A stretch of DNA of 64,000 nucleotides, taken from NCBI RefSeq assembly GCF_014236655.1, contig NZ_JACMYG010000010.1, forward strand, positions 62,001-126,000. Reading direction: 5' to 3'. The translations under genes and the position numbers were made by a program. The stretch comes from Pseudomonas kielensis (GTDB lineage Bacteria; Pseudomonadota; Gammaproteobacteria; Pseudomonadales; Pseudomonadaceae). The notes under the pieces were generated by a model. The model made no database searches. It saw only the letters and a list, made by a program, of their open reading frames with translations, and had not been told where the DNA came from. Below are positions 56,018 to 64,000 of the stretch, in pieces (position 1 is the stretch's first letter; each line of letters opens with the position of its first letter).

Positions 56018-57252
56018 AACGTCTCTATGTGATTGTGTTCCTGGTGATCGCCGCCGCTGGTGCGTTGGGGCTGGCGATTGCCCAGCACTCTGGGTACGTA
56101 CTGATCGCCTACAAGACCTTCCGTTATGAGTCGAGCCTGTGGGCGACCTTGCTGCTGGTTGCGCTGATCTGGCTGGTGCTGTGGGGAGTCAAGGCCCTGG
56201 TCGAGTTGGTGGCGGTCTCCAGTGGTGTGGTCAATCCCTGGTCGAACCGCAACCGCAGCCGGCGGGTCCAGGTGGCGATCGAGCACGGTCAGCTGGACCT
56301 CGCCGAAGGCCGCTGGGCCAGCGCCCAGCGCCACCTGCAACGCGCTGCCGAGGCCGAGCGCCAGCCGCTGCTCTACTACCTGGGCGCTGCCCGGGCAGCC
56401 AATGAGCAGGGGCGCTATGAAGAAAGCGACAACCTGCTGGAGCGTGCCCTGGAGCGTCAGCCCCAGGCCGAGCTGGCGATTGCCTTGAGCCATGCGCAAC
56501 TGCAGACCGACCGTGGCGATACCGACGGCGCCCTGTCCACGCTGCTGGCCATGCACGAACGTCATCCCCACAGTGTTCAAGTGTTGCGCCAGTTGCAGCG
56601 TCTGTATCAGCAACGGGGCGACTGGTCCTCGGTGATCCGCCTGTTGCCCGAGCTGCGCAAGGACAAGGCTTTGCCGGCCAGTGAGCTGGCTGAGCTGGAA
56701 CGTCGGGCCTGGGGGGAAAACCTGACCCTGGCAGCGCGCCAGGACGAGGGTGGGACCGTGGGCCTGCAATCGCTCAATCGCGCCTGGCAACAGCTGACTT
56801 CGGCCCAGCGCCAGGAGCCACAACTGGTGCTGGCCTATGCCGAGCAGTTGCGTCAGCTGGGCGCCGAGGTCGAGGCTGAAGAGGTCCTGCGGGCCGCCCT
56901 CAAGCGTCAATACGACAGCCACCTGGCGCGCCTGTACGGGTTGCTGCGCGGCAGCGATCCGGCGCGCCAGTTGCAGACCGCCGAGGGCTGGCTGAAGCAG
57001 CACCCCAACGACCCAAGCCTGTTGCTGACCCTCGGCCGCTTGTGCCTGCAGACCAGCCTGTGGGGCAAGGCGCGGGACTATCTGGAAAGCAGCCTGCGCT
57101 TGCAGCGCAATCCGGAAGCCTGTGCCGAGCTGGCGCGGCTGCTGGCACAACTGGGTGATACCGACCGCAGCAATCAACTCTTCCAGGAAGGGCTTGGGCT
57201 GCTGGATGAGCGCCTGCTGGCTTCACCGTTACCGGTTCCCGTTCGAGTGTAG
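56014..57252 (+). CDS. hemY: HemY-type tetratricopeptide membrane protein
   Basis: A 412-residue protein with two N-terminal membrane segments (about 4-22 and 41-64) and an N-terminal HemY domain. These are followed by TPR repeats (for example RWASAQRHLQRAAEAERQPL, RYEESDNLLERALERQPQAE, then further units to the C-terminus). It is a gammaproteobacterial-type HemY, not the oxygen-dependent protoporphyrinogen oxidase of Bacillus. It probably scaffolds late haem enzymes. Its start overlaps the hemX stop. Confidence 0.93.
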   Translation: MKRLYVIVFLVIAAAGALGLAIAQHSGYVLIAYKTFRYESSLWATLLLVALIWLVLWGVKALVELVAVSSGVVNPWSNRNRSRRVQVAIEHGQLDLAEGRWASAQRHLQRAAEAERQPLLYYLGAARAANEQGRYEESDNLLERALERQPQAELAIALSHAQLQTDRGDTDGALSTLLAMHERHPHSVQVLRQLQRLYQQRGDWSSVIRLLPELRKDKALPASELAELERRAWGENLTLAARQDEGGTVGLQSLNRAWQQLTSAQRQEPQLVLAYAEQLRQLGAEVEAEEVLRAALKRQYDSHLARLYGLLRGSDPARQLQTAEGWLKQHPNDPSLLLTLGRLCLQTSLWGKARDYLESSLRLQRNPEACAELARLLAQLGDTDRSNQLFQEGLGLLDERLLASPLPVPVRV

Positions 57253-57262
57253 GATGGGATCA

Positions 57263-57348
57263 GGCAGGGCCGTCCAGAAGGGCGGACCTGCCGCGTCACG
57301 AAGGCCGGGCTACGTGTTGATCCTCACGCTGTAGGCGCAGTCTTACAG
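57263..57348. repeat. Two inverted repeats between hemY and dsbB
   Basis: A stem GGCAGG-CCGTCC/GGGCGG-CCTGCC with one mismatch (57263-57292) is followed by CTGTA-N10-TACAG (57329-57348). Neither has a T run. They could mark the end of the hem operon or be decayed repeat elements. I could not assign them. Confidence 0.5.
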
Positions 57349-57483
57349 TGGGCTACACGGGGTCCTTTCACATTTGTCGGCGTTTCCCTACGTACTTGTC
57401 GAAGTCTCCGCGCAGCCCCGCCTTGAAAGGCCTCAGCGCTTTCCTCTACCGTAATGGCCTGTCCCTTCTTCTACGGATATGCC

Positions 57484-58035
57484 ATGCCTTTGGCCTGCTC
57501 ACGCTCCTTGTTCTTCATGGCGTTCCTTGCTGGTGCCATGGCCTTGGGCGCTTCGTATTATCTGGAGTACGCCATCGGGCTCGAGCCTTGTGGCCTTTGC
57601 ATGCTGCAACGGGTCTGCCTGCTGCTGTTCACGCTGGTCTGCATGAGCGCTGCATTGCACGGCCCCCGTCGCCTGGGCAGCGTCCTGTACTGGCTGGCGG
57701 GGCTTGCCTGTGCCGGTGCGGGCACGGCCATTGCGTGGCGCCAGGTGCTGTTGCAGAGTGACCCGGTCGAGCAATTGGTGGCCTGTTCGCCCGAAGCCCT
57801 GGCCTATTCTTCCGACACTCCGTTGTTGTGCCTGCTCAAGCGAATGTTCGATGGCACTGTCGATTGTGCGCATATTTCCTGGTCACTGTTCGACCTGAGC
57901 ATCGCTGAGTGGAGCCTGATGTTTTTTGTCGCTGTGCTGATTCTCGCCGCCTACCAAACCCTGCGACTGGTCTGGTACGCTCGTCAGCGACCGTCCAGCG
58001 GCGAGTCGTCGCACCCGAGCTGGACAACGGATTAA
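57484..58035 (+). CDS. dsbB: Disulfide bond formation protein DsbB family (DsbH)
   Basis: A 183-residue inner-membrane protein with four membrane segments. The first redox pair is Cys36/Cys39 in EPCGLCMLQR; Cys101 and Cys116 flank the periplasmic loop as the second pair, and a further Cys lies near 129. It passes electrons from DsbA to quinone. The ATG at 57484 matches the family start (MPLACSRSLFF); an upstream ATG at 57454 is possible but adds an unlikely ten residues. The paralogue in P. aeruginosa next to algQ is called DsbH. Confidence 0.92.
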   Translation: MPLACSRSLFFMAFLAGAMALGASYYLEYAIGLEPCGLCMLQRVCLLLFTLVCMSAALHGPRRLGSVLYWLAGLACAGAGTAIAWRQVLLQSDPVEQLVACSPEALAYSSDTPLLCLLKRMFDGTVDCAHISWSLFDLSIAEWSLMFFVAVLILAAYQTLRLVWYARQRPSSGESSHPSWTTD

Positions 58036-58212
58036 ACACTTGTATGAACTTTATCTCCTGCGTACCTTGAAGCAGTTGGCGTGCGAGCATAATCTGGCCC
58101 GCACGTGTCATTGGATTCATGTTGCTCGATGGTGCCTTGCCTGGCCGAACCTTGATCCTCAAGTCTTGCGGCCAGCGCGGGTGGCATTACCCAAAAGGGA
58201 AGAGAGATCACC

Positions 58213-58671
58213 ATGCTCGAAAGTTGTCAGAATGCTCAGGAACGCTGGGGTGGAGTGCACCTGCTGATCGATCGCTGGTTGCAGGAGCGTCACGAGCTGG
58301 TTCGGGCCTATGATGCTCTCGGCGCCAAGCCCGAGGCGCTGGGCGACAATCGACAGCCCTTGCAGGAGTTTTGCGCAATCCTGGTCGACTACGTCTCTGC
58401 CGGCCACTTCGAAATCTACGAACAGCTCACCGGCGAGGCCAAGGCGTTTGGCGACAAACGCGGGCTGGAGTTGGCTGAAACCCTCTACCCACGCATCGAC
58501 GTCATCACTGAAAAGCTGCTGGCGTTCAACGATCTGTGTGATGCTGGCAAGTGTGTTGCCGAGAAGTTCAAGGAGTTGGGGGGCTTGCTCCACGAGCGCT
58601 TCGAACTGGAAGACTGCCTGATCGAAGTGCTGCATACCGCCCACAAGGAAGAGGCTCCGGCACAAGCCTGA
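58213..58671 (+). CDS. algQ: Rsd/AlgQ anti-sigma-70 factor
   Basis: A 152-residue helical protein of the Rsd/AlgQ family that binds region 4 of sigma-70. The motif [19 protein letters not shown] and the central [16 protein letters not shown] are typical. In Pseudomonas, AlgQ affects alginate, siderophore and polyphosphate regulation. The ATG at 58213 follows AGGGAAGAGAG. It lies between dsbB and convergent fklB, as in P. aeruginosa. Codon use and length are normal. Confidence 0.94.
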   Translation: MLESCQNAQERWGGVHLLIDRWLQERHELVRAYDALGAKPEALGDNRQPLQEFCAILVDYVSAGHFEIYEQLTGEAKAFGDKRGLELAETLYPRIDVITEKLLAFNDLCDAGKCVAEKFKELGGLLHERFELEDCLIEVLHTAHKEEAPAQA

Positions 58672-58693
58672 GCCTTGATCGGTTGGCAATCTG

Positions 58694-58722
58694 AAAACGG
58701 TGCGCATGGCGCGCCGTTTTTC
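58694..58722. terminator. Bidirectional terminator between algQ and fklB
   Basis: The stem AAAACGG-GCGC/GCGC-CCGTTTTT has one bulge and A/T runs on its two sides. Confidence 0.88.
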
Positions 58723-58737
58723 GTTTTCGCGGATTGA

Positions 58738-59403
58738 TCAGCCGGAGGCGCCCAGCAGCTCCACTTCAAATACCAAGGGTGTAAACGGAGCGATCAGATC
58801 TGCGGCGCCGTCGGCACCATAGGCTTGTGCCGAAGGAATCACCAAACGCCATTTCGCGCCCACCGGCATCTGCTGCAGAGCCGTGTGCCAACCACGGATC
58901 ACACTGTCGAGACTGAACCATTGTGGCTGCTCGCTCTGATCGAACACCGTGCCGTCGGGTAGCTTGCCAACGTAGCGAACCTGGACCTTGCCGTGGGGGC
59001 CGGCCTTGACGCCGTTACCGGCAACTTGCTCGGTCAGCAGAATGCCGTCCGCCAGTTCGCGTACTCCCGGTCGGGCCTTTTCGCTGGCCAGAAAACGCTG
59101 CTCGGCTTGCAGGGCAACTTCACTTTGCGGTACGCCCGGCTGCTCGCTCATTCGTGCTTCGTGCTCGGCCAGGATTCGCTCGATCTGCTGGTCGTCCAGC
59201 GCCAGCGGCTTGCCTTGATAGGCCTGTTGCAACCCATCGACCAAGGCCTGGATCTGCAGGTCGGGAGCCTCCTGGCGCAGGCGTTCACCCAGGCTCGCGC
59301 CGAGACTGTAGGCGAGATCATGAGCCTCATTTCCGGGTTTTTTTTCAGCAGCCTGAGCCATTGAAAAGATCAGGCACAGGGGTAAAAAAAGCAGACGCGA
59401 CAT
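58738..59403 (-). CDS. fklB: FKBP-type peptidyl-prolyl isomerase
   Basis: A 221-residue exported protein. The signal peptide ends near FSMAQA; an N-terminal helical dimerisation domain of the FkpA/Mip type (about 25-115) precedes the FKBP domain (about 130-220) with VQVRYVGKLPDGTVFDQS and VIRGWHTALQQMPVGAKW. It catalyses prolyl isomerisation in the periplasm. The ATG at 59403 is preferred over GTG at 59409 because GGAGAG is at the right distance. It is convergent with algQ and divergent from algP. Confidence 0.93.
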   Translation of the reverse strand: MSRLLFLPLCLIFSMAQAAEKKPGNEAHDLAYSLGASLGERLRQEAPDLQIQALVDGLQQAYQGKPLALDDQQIERILAEHEARMSEQPGVPQSEVALQAEQRFLASEKARPGVRELADGILLTEQVAGNGVKAGPHGKVQVRYVGKLPDGTVFDQSEQPQWFSLDSVIRGWHTALQQMPVGAKWRLVIPSAQAYGADGAADLIAPFTPLVFEVELLGASG

Positions 59404-59595
59404 GAGCACTCTCCAGCGTGGAATGCTCAGGATTATGCCAGTGAGAATACGTCGGACGGTGAACTGCTTTGTGGTGCAGGCGGAACATTTTCAGTTCCGT
59501 GCAACCCAAGGCAATCGATACTGTCAACATGACCTAGCGGCGGTAGCAGCAGAGGTCTAGTATGAGCCGCACTCACGTCAGCCAGGAGGTAAACC

Positions 59596-60606
59596 ATGTC
59601 GGCCAATAAGAAGCCTGTAAATACTCCGTTGCACTTACTCCAACAGCTTTCGGGCAGCCTGCTCGAACATTTGGAAACTGCTTGTTCGCAAGCCTTGGCT
59701 GATGCTGAAAAACTGCTCGCCAAGCTGGAAAAGCAACGCGGAAAAGCTCAGGAAAAACTGCACAAGTCGCGCACCAAATTGCAGGACGCTGCGGCGGCCG
59801 GCAAAGCCAAGGCACAGGCCAAGGCCAAGGGTGCGGTCAAGGAACTTGAAGACCTGCTCGACGCGCTCAAGGACCGTCAATCCGAGACGCGCAACTACAT
59901 CCTCAATCTCAAGCGCGATGCCCAGGAAAGCCTGAAACTGGCCCAGGGTGTGGGCCGGGTGAAAGAGGCCGTTGGCAAGGTCCTGACCCAGCGTTCGGCC
60001 AAGCCAGCACCTGCGGCAAAAAAACCTGCGGCCAAACCGGCAGCGACCAAGGCTGCGACTAAAACTGCAGCAGCCAAGCCTGCAGCCAAGGCCCCGGCTA
60101 AAACTGCAGCGGCCAAACCAGCGGCCAAGCCAGTGGCTAAAACCGCAGCCGCCAAACCAGCAGCCAAGCCAGTGGCCAAACCAGCAGCCAAGCCAGTAGC
60201 CAAGCCAGTAGCCAAACCAGCCGCCGCCAAACCGGCTGCCAAGCCAGTAGCGAAAACCGCAGCCGCCAAACCGGCCGTCAAGCCAGCCGCCAAACCGGTT
60301 GCCGCTAAACCTGCTGCCAAGCCGGCTGCTAAACCAGCTGCCAAGGCACCTGCCAAACCTGCAGCAAAACCCGCGGCAGCCAGCGTTGCGAAACCTGCCG
60401 CCAAGCCAGCAGCGGCCAAACCCGTCGCCAAACCTGCGGTGAAAAAACCGGTCGCTGCGAAACCGGCTGCTGCCAAACCGGCCCCCGCTGCCGTGGCTGC
60501 CAAGCCTGCGACCCCTGCACCAGCTGCTGCACCAGCACCGGCCGCAGTGACCAGCACCGCGCCAGCCGCCACCAACAGCACCACCACCCCGACCAGCGCT
60601 TCCTAA
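59596..60606 (+). CDS. algP: AlgP histone-H1-like DNA-binding protein
   Basis: A 336-residue very basic protein. Residues 1-130 are helical, rich in Lys and Glu, with coiled-coil character (AEKLLAKLEKQRGKAQEKL). Residues about 135-320 consist of repeated Lys-Pro-Ala-Ala units, like eukaryotic H1 tails. AlgP (AlgR3) influences algD transcription in some P. aeruginosa strains. AGGAGG precedes the ATG. Its stop overlaps by four bases the stop of the convergent TIGR02444 gene. The repeat region is a hotspot for length variation. Confidence 0.95.
   Translation: MSANKKPVNTPLHLLQQLSGSLLEHLETACSQALADAEKLLAKLEKQRGKAQEKLHKSRTKLQDAAAAGKAKAQAKAKGAVKELEDLLDALKDRQSETRNYILNLKRDAQESLKLAQGVGRVKEAVGKVLTQRSAKPAPAAKKPAAKPAATKAATKTAAAKPAAKAPAKTAAAKPAAKPVAKTAAAKPAAKPVAKPAAKPVAKPVAKPAAAKPAAKPVAKTAAAKPAVKPAAKPVAAKPAAKPAAKPAAKAPAKPAAKPAAASVAKPAAKPAAAKPVAKPAVKKPVAAKPAAAKPAPAAVAAKPATPAPAAAPAPAAVTSTAPAATNSTTTPTSAS
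59998..60540 (+). repeat. Low-complexity KPAA-coding repeat tract of algP
   Basis: Units of 9-15 bases coding for AKPAAK or KPVAKP variants are repeated throughout. The repeats are degenerate at the third base, so selection on the protein is visible. In-frame gains and losses of units are expected between strains. Confidence 0.9.
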
Positions 60607-61067
60607 GCCGAGGTCAACGCGACGCGCAGCTGCTGCAGCGCGTCGCGATCAAGGTTGGCGGCGTCCGTCGCCAAACCTTCCAGCCACGCGGTCAAGTCGA
60701 TCGCTTGAGCGACCGGCCAGTCCTGTGCCGAACTTTCCAGACGCTCCAATAGTTGCCGCTCGGCTGCAAGCTCCAGTGCCTTGACCTGCGTGCGCAGAGT
60801 CGCGAGCTGTGGGTCCGCGGCGGCGGCGGTCTTCCACAACGTGCGCAATTGCCGAAGGGGCTCCACCACGTCGCGGGACCAGGGCAAGGCGACTTGCGAA
60901 AGGGCTTGCAGGCGCTGTTGGCTACAGGCAACACCCCGCGCACCGAGCCAGGCTGCGCAGAGCAGCAGGCAGACGTTGGCCCCGGCGCCTTGCAATCGCA
61001 GGCACGCGTCTTCCACGCCTGGCCGTGCATAGGTGTCGAGGGAAAAGCTCCATAGGTCAGAGGGCAT
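60603..61067 (-). CDS. TIGR02444 family protein
   Basis: A 154-residue helical protein of the TIGR02444/DUF2390 family, function unknown. It opens with DLWSFSLDTYARPGVEDACL, a conserved start, and continues with NVCLLLCAAWLGARG. It is divergent from the ABC-F gene with about 50 bases between starts, and convergent with algP (four-base stop overlap). The tight packing suggests shared promoter control with the ABC-F gene. Confidence 0.88.
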   Translation of the reverse strand: MPSDLWSFSLDTYARPGVEDACLRLQGAGANVCLLLCAAWLGARGVACSQQRLQALSQVALPWSRDVVEPLRQLRTLWKTAAAADPQLATLRTQVKALELAAERQLLERLESSAQDWPVAQAIDLTAWLEGLATDAANLDRDALQQLRVALTSA

Positions 61068-61117
61068 AGTGCTACTCGCGCTAGTTGCGAGCGAAGCTGG
61101 TAGACTCCGCCGCCATT

Positions 61118-63028
61118 ATGATTCGACTTCAGAACCTGACTTTACAGCGTGGCCCGCAACGTCTGCTAGAAGACGCCGAGCTGACCCTGCACGCCGGCCA
61201 CAAAGCCGGCCTCATCGGTGCCAACGGCGCCGGCAAATCGAGCCTGTTCGCCTTGATCCGGGGTGAACTGCACCCGGACTCGGGTGACTGCTTCCTGCCG
61301 GCCGATTGGCGTATCGCCCACATGCGCCAGGAAATCGAGACACTCGAACGCCTGGCGGTCGACTACGTGCTCGATGGCGACCTGCGTCTGCGCGAGGTCC
61401 AACGCGACCTTGCGACAGCCGAAGCGGCCCATGATGGTGCCGCCCTGGCGCGCCTGCATTCGGAGCTCGACAGCGCCGATGGCTATACCGCCGACGCCCG
61501 TGCGCGCAAATTGCTCGCCGGGCTGGGGTTCACCAACGAGCAGATGGACCGTCAGGTCGGAGATTTCTCCGGTGGCTGGCGGATGCGTCTGAACCTGGCG
61601 CAGGCATTGATGTGTCCATCGGACCTGTTGCTGCTCGATGAGCCGACCAACCACTTGGACCTCGACGCCATCATCTGGCTCGAAGAGTGGCTCAAGAGCT
61701 ACCCCGGCACTCTGCTGCTGATTTCCCACGACCGTGACTTCCTCGATGCAGTGGTCGATCACGTGGCCCACGTCGATCAGCGCAAGATCACCCTGTACCG
61801 CGGTGGCTACACCGCGTTCGAACGGGCCCGTGCCGAGCGTCTGGCCCAGCAGCAACAGGCCTACGAGAAGCAGCAGGCGCAACGGGCGCACATGGAAAGC
61901 TACATCGCCCGTTTCAAGGCCCAGGCCACCAAGGCCCGTCAGGCCCAGAGCCGGATCAAGGCGCTGGAGCGGATGGAAGAGTTGTCCGCGGCCCACGTCG
62001 ATTCGCCGTTCGACTTCGTGTTCCGCGAATCGACAAAAATCTCCAGCCCGCTGATCGACCTGTCCGACGCCCGCCTGGGGTATGGCGACAAGACCATCCT
62101 GGAGAAGGTCAAGCTGCAACTGACCCCCGGCGCCCGGATCGGCCTGCTCGGCCCCAACGGTGCCGGCAAGTCGACCCTGATCAAAAACCTTGCCGGTGAG
62201 CTCGAGCCCCTGGCGGGCCGCCTGACCCGTGGCGAGAACACGGTGGTGGGTTACTTTGCCCAGCATCAACTGGACTCGCTGGATGCCAAGGCCAGCCCGT
62301 TGCTGCACTTGCAACGCCTGGCGCCGACCGAGCGTGAGCAGACCCTGCGCGACTTCCTCGGTGGCTTCGACTTCCGTGGTGCACGGATCGACGAGCCGGT
62401 GCTGAACTTCTCCGGCGGTGAAAAGGCTCGCCTGGCGCTGGCCTTGATCGCCTGGGAGCGGCCGAACCTGCTGCTGCTCGACGAACCCACCAACCACCTG
62501 GACCTGGAAATGCGCCTGGCGCTGACCATGGCCCTGCAGGAATTCAGTGGCGCGGTACTGGTGGTCTCCCACGACCGTCACCTGCTCAAAAGCACCACCG
62601 ACAACTTTTTCCTGGTGGCCGATGGCAAGGTCGAGGAGTTCGACGGCGACCTGGAAGACTACGCCCGCTGGCTGGTCGAGTATCGCCAGCGCAACGCGCC
62701 GGTGAGCAACACCCCGGTCAACCCGGACAAGACCGACAAGAAGGCCCAGCGCCAGGCCGCCGCGGCGTTGCGTCAGCAACTGGCACCGCACAAGCGCGAA
62801 GCCGACAAGCTGGAAGCCGAACTGGGCAAGCTTCACGAGAAGCTGGCGAAGGTCGACACCAGTCTGGGCGACAGCGACATCTACGAGCCGGCGCGCAAGA
62901 ACGAATTGCGTGACCTGCTGGCCGAACAGGCCAAATTGAAAGTCCGTGAAGCCGAGCTCGAAGAGGCCTGGATGGAAGCCCTGGAGCTGCTGGAGGGCAT
63001 GCAGGCGGAGCTGGAGGCGTTGTCGTGA
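61118..63028 (+). CDS. ABC-F family ATPase (YheS-like)
   Basis: A 636-residue cytoplasmic protein with two ABC domains and no membrane segments. Walker A motifs are GANGAGKSSL and GPNGAGKSTL; signatures are FSGGWRMRL and FSGGEKARL; both Walker B motifs read LLLLDEPTNHLDL. The linker between the domains is rich in Arg and Gln, and a C-terminal coiled coil (about 560-630) follows. YheS-type ABC-F factors act on ribosomes. The ATG at 61118 was chosen because MIRLQNLTLQRG is the family start. Confidence 0.93.
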   Translation: MIRLQNLTLQRGPQRLLEDAELTLHAGHKAGLIGANGAGKSSLFALIRGELHPDSGDCFLPADWRIAHMRQEIETLERLAVDYVLDGDLRLREVQRDLATAEAAHDGAALARLHSELDSADGYTADARARKLLAGLGFTNEQMDRQVGDFSGGWRMRLNLAQALMCPSDLLLLDEPTNHLDLDAIIWLEEWLKSYPGTLLLISHDRDFLDAVVDHVAHVDQRKITLYRGGYTAFERARAERLAQQQQAYEKQQAQRAHMESYIARFKAQATKARQAQSRIKALERMEELSAAHVDSPFDFVFRESTKISSPLIDLSDARLGYGDKTILEKVKLQLTPGARIGLLGPNGAGKSTLIKNLAGELEPLAGRLTRGENTVVGYFAQHQLDSLDAKASPLLHLQRLAPTEREQTLRDFLGGFDFRGARIDEPVLNFSGGEKARLALALIAWERPNLLLLDEPTNHLDLEMRLALTMALQEFSGAVLVVSHDRHLLKSTTDNFFLVADGKVEEFDGDLEDYARWLVEYRQRNAPVSNTPVNPDKTDKKAQRQAAAALRQQLAPHKREADKLEAELGKLHEKLAKVDTSLGDSDIYEPARKNELRDLLAEQAKLKVREAELEEAWMEALELLEGMQAELEALS

Positions 63029-63609
63029 TGGAAGCCTTCAAGCTGCCATTGCCGGCAGTGTGGGTCGAGCCGATCTGGCTCGGCGTGCAGATCCTGCTGA
63101 TCCTGTTGGCGGGCTACCTGACGCAGCGCTTCGTGGCGAAGGGCCTGACCCGTCTGGGTGAGCGCTACCCGTTTCCGCCGCAGTTGCTGATGCCGCTGCG
63201 CGGCGGCCTGCGCTGGCTGATCATGGGCAGTGCGTTGATCTTTGTCCTCGAACGGCTGGGGGTTTCCGCCACGGTGCTGTGGACCGCGCTGTCCGGGTTT
63301 GTCGCGGTCGCCGCGGTGGCGTTCTTCGCCATGTGGAGTGTGCTGTCGAACCTGCTGTGCGCGATCCTGATCTTCACCGTCGGGCCGTTTCGCCTGGGTG
63401 ATGTGGTCGAACTGGTGGATACCACGGACAAGCCCGGCATCAAGGGGCGGGTGGTGGCGATCAACTTGCTGTACACCACGTTGATCGAGGCCGAGGAACT
63501 GGGCACCGGCAGCGCCATGGTGCAAGTGCCCAACAGCCTGTTCTTCCAGCGCTCGGTGCGCCGCTGGCGCGGTAGCGACGTACTGCCTTCCAGCGGCTTT
63601 GAAAAATAG
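63028..63609 (+). CDS. Small MscS-type mechanosensitive channel
   Basis: A 193-residue membrane protein: two hydrophobic segments (about 14-32 and 56-77), then the pore helix region ALSGFVAVAAVAFFAMWSVL typical of MscS TM3, and the beta domain (GPFRLGDVVELVDTTDKPG). It lacks the C-terminal cytoplasmic vestibule of full MscS, being about 90 residues shorter. Its ATG overlaps the ABC-F stop (TGATG). A GTG at 63025 is an alternative start. Confidence 0.88.
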   Translation: MEAFKLPLPAVWVEPIWLGVQILLILLAGYLTQRFVAKGLTRLGERYPFPPQLLMPLRGGLRWLIMGSALIFVLERLGVSATVLWTALSGFVAVAAVAFFAMWSVLSNLLCAILIFTVGPFRLGDVVELVDTTDKPGIKGRVVAINLLYTTLIEAEELGTGSAMVQVPNSLFFQRSVRRWRGSDVLPSSGFEK

Positions 63610-63716
63610 CCGGACACGCTGGTCGGCAGCGGCCACTTTCTACAAAAAATCGATAGTCATTCACCGGCTGGCGCATTAGCTTAGACGCCTGACAAGCGTT
63701 TGAGTCGAGGTGTGCG

Positions 63717-64000
63717 ATGGTGCTAGAAACATGGCTGGCGTTTTTTGCCGCGTGCTGGGTAATCAGTCTTTCTCCGGGCGCTGGCGCTATCGCGTCGATG
63801 TCCAGCGGTTTGCGCTACGGGTTCTGGCGCGGTTACTGGAATGCCCTGGGCCTGCAACTGGGCCTGGCCTTGCAGATCGCGATCGTCGCGGCCGGGGTCG
63901 GGGCGATCCTGGCGACCTCAGCCACTGCGTTTTATGCGATCAAATGGTTTGGTGTGGCCTACCTGGTGTTTCTCGCCGTCAAGCAATGGCAAGCGCTGCC
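63717..64000 (+). CDS. LysE/RhtB family amino-acid exporter (3' end outside window)
   Basis: The first 94 codons of a LysE-type exporter. The start reads MVLETWLAFFAACWVISLSP and continues with the family GAGAIASMSSGLRYG segment; three hydrophobic stretches are visible. Such proteins export amino acids, homoserine or related metabolites; the substrate is unknown. The ATG follows GAGG. The gene is cut by the right edge. Confidence 0.88.
   Translation, partial: MVLETWLAFFAACWVISLSPGAGAIASMSSGLRYGFWRGYWNALGLQLGLALQIAIVAAGVGAILATSATAFYAIKWFGVAYLVFLAVKQWQAL

Noticed and set aside
59998-60540. Repeat tract considered as a CRISPR array or satellite
   Set aside because: The repeats are short, variable and in frame, and encode the AlgP tail; there are no unique spacers.
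61166-62836. 556-codon open frame on the minus strand
   Set aside because: It is antisense to the ABC-F gene, which has complete ATPase motifs.

Overview
This window is a stretch of core chromosome from a Pseudomonas of the P. fluorescens/P. putida type. The evidence is high GC with strong third-position GC bias, a gene order that matches, from memory, the yicC-rph-crc-pyrE to algR-hemCDXY-algQ-algP block of P. aeruginosa, genus-specific proteins (Crc, SutA, AlgP, AlgQ, HemX/HemY, a LptM-type lipoprotein beside lysA) and REP-type inverted repeats typical of fluorescent pseudomonads. I see no rRNA, tRNA, prophage, transposase, CRISPR array or secretion-system locus.

Layout, left to right. 1-8.6 kb: RNA and nucleotide metabolism plus central regulators (3'-truncated yicC, rph, a DUF4870 membrane protein, crc, pyrE, argB, algC, dut, coaBC, radC). 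8.7-12.3 kb: a dipeptide-type solute-binding protein, rpmB-rpmG, two small I78-family inhibitor-like genes and a cupin. 12.5-25.4 kb: an amine and amino-acid catabolism zone with an aldehyde dehydrogenase (kauB/pauC), an MFS transporter, a phospholipase-D lipoprotein gene interrupted by an in-frame stop, a MocR regulator facing a DUF1127 gene, a PuuB/PauB-type oxidase, dadR/dadA-ridA-dadX, the TTG-started regulator pauR and cytochrome c5. 25.5-36.6 kb: a CoA-transferase/hydrolase, xpt, rep, a c-di-GMP phosphodiesterase, a MATE pump, a LysR regulator, comM and ubiK. 37.0-39.8 kb: glnK-amtB behind a good sigma-54/NtrC control region, then yjbQ and sutA. 39.9-44.5 kb: the reverse operon lptM-lysA-dapF-DUF484-xerC-HAD. 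44.7-49.6 kb: cyaY, a DUF1289 gene, rnk with an attenuator-like leader, cyaA and two small conserved genes. 49.7-58.7 kb: a GST, argH, algR with no adjacent algZ/fimS kinase, hemC-hemD-hemX-hemY, dsbB/dsbH and algQ. 58.7-64 kb: an FKBP isomerase, algP with its Lys-Pro-Ala repeat tail, a TIGR02444 gene, an ABC-F ATPase, a small MscS-like channel and a truncated LysE-type exporter.

The genes form several functional sets: carbon, nitrogen and cAMP regulation (crc, glnK-amtB, cyaA); the alginate regulators and precursor enzyme first found in P. aeruginosa (algC, algR, algQ, algP, rnk); polyamine and D-alanine catabolism with its regulators (pauR, dadR); and haem synthesis. I found no convincing new multi-gene system. 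The best leads are regulatory or evolutionary: the nonsense-split PLD gene, candidate PauR operators at pauR and pauC, the glnK enhancer-promoter, a MocR operator, the dyad in the sutA promoter, the rnk leader and the missing algZ.
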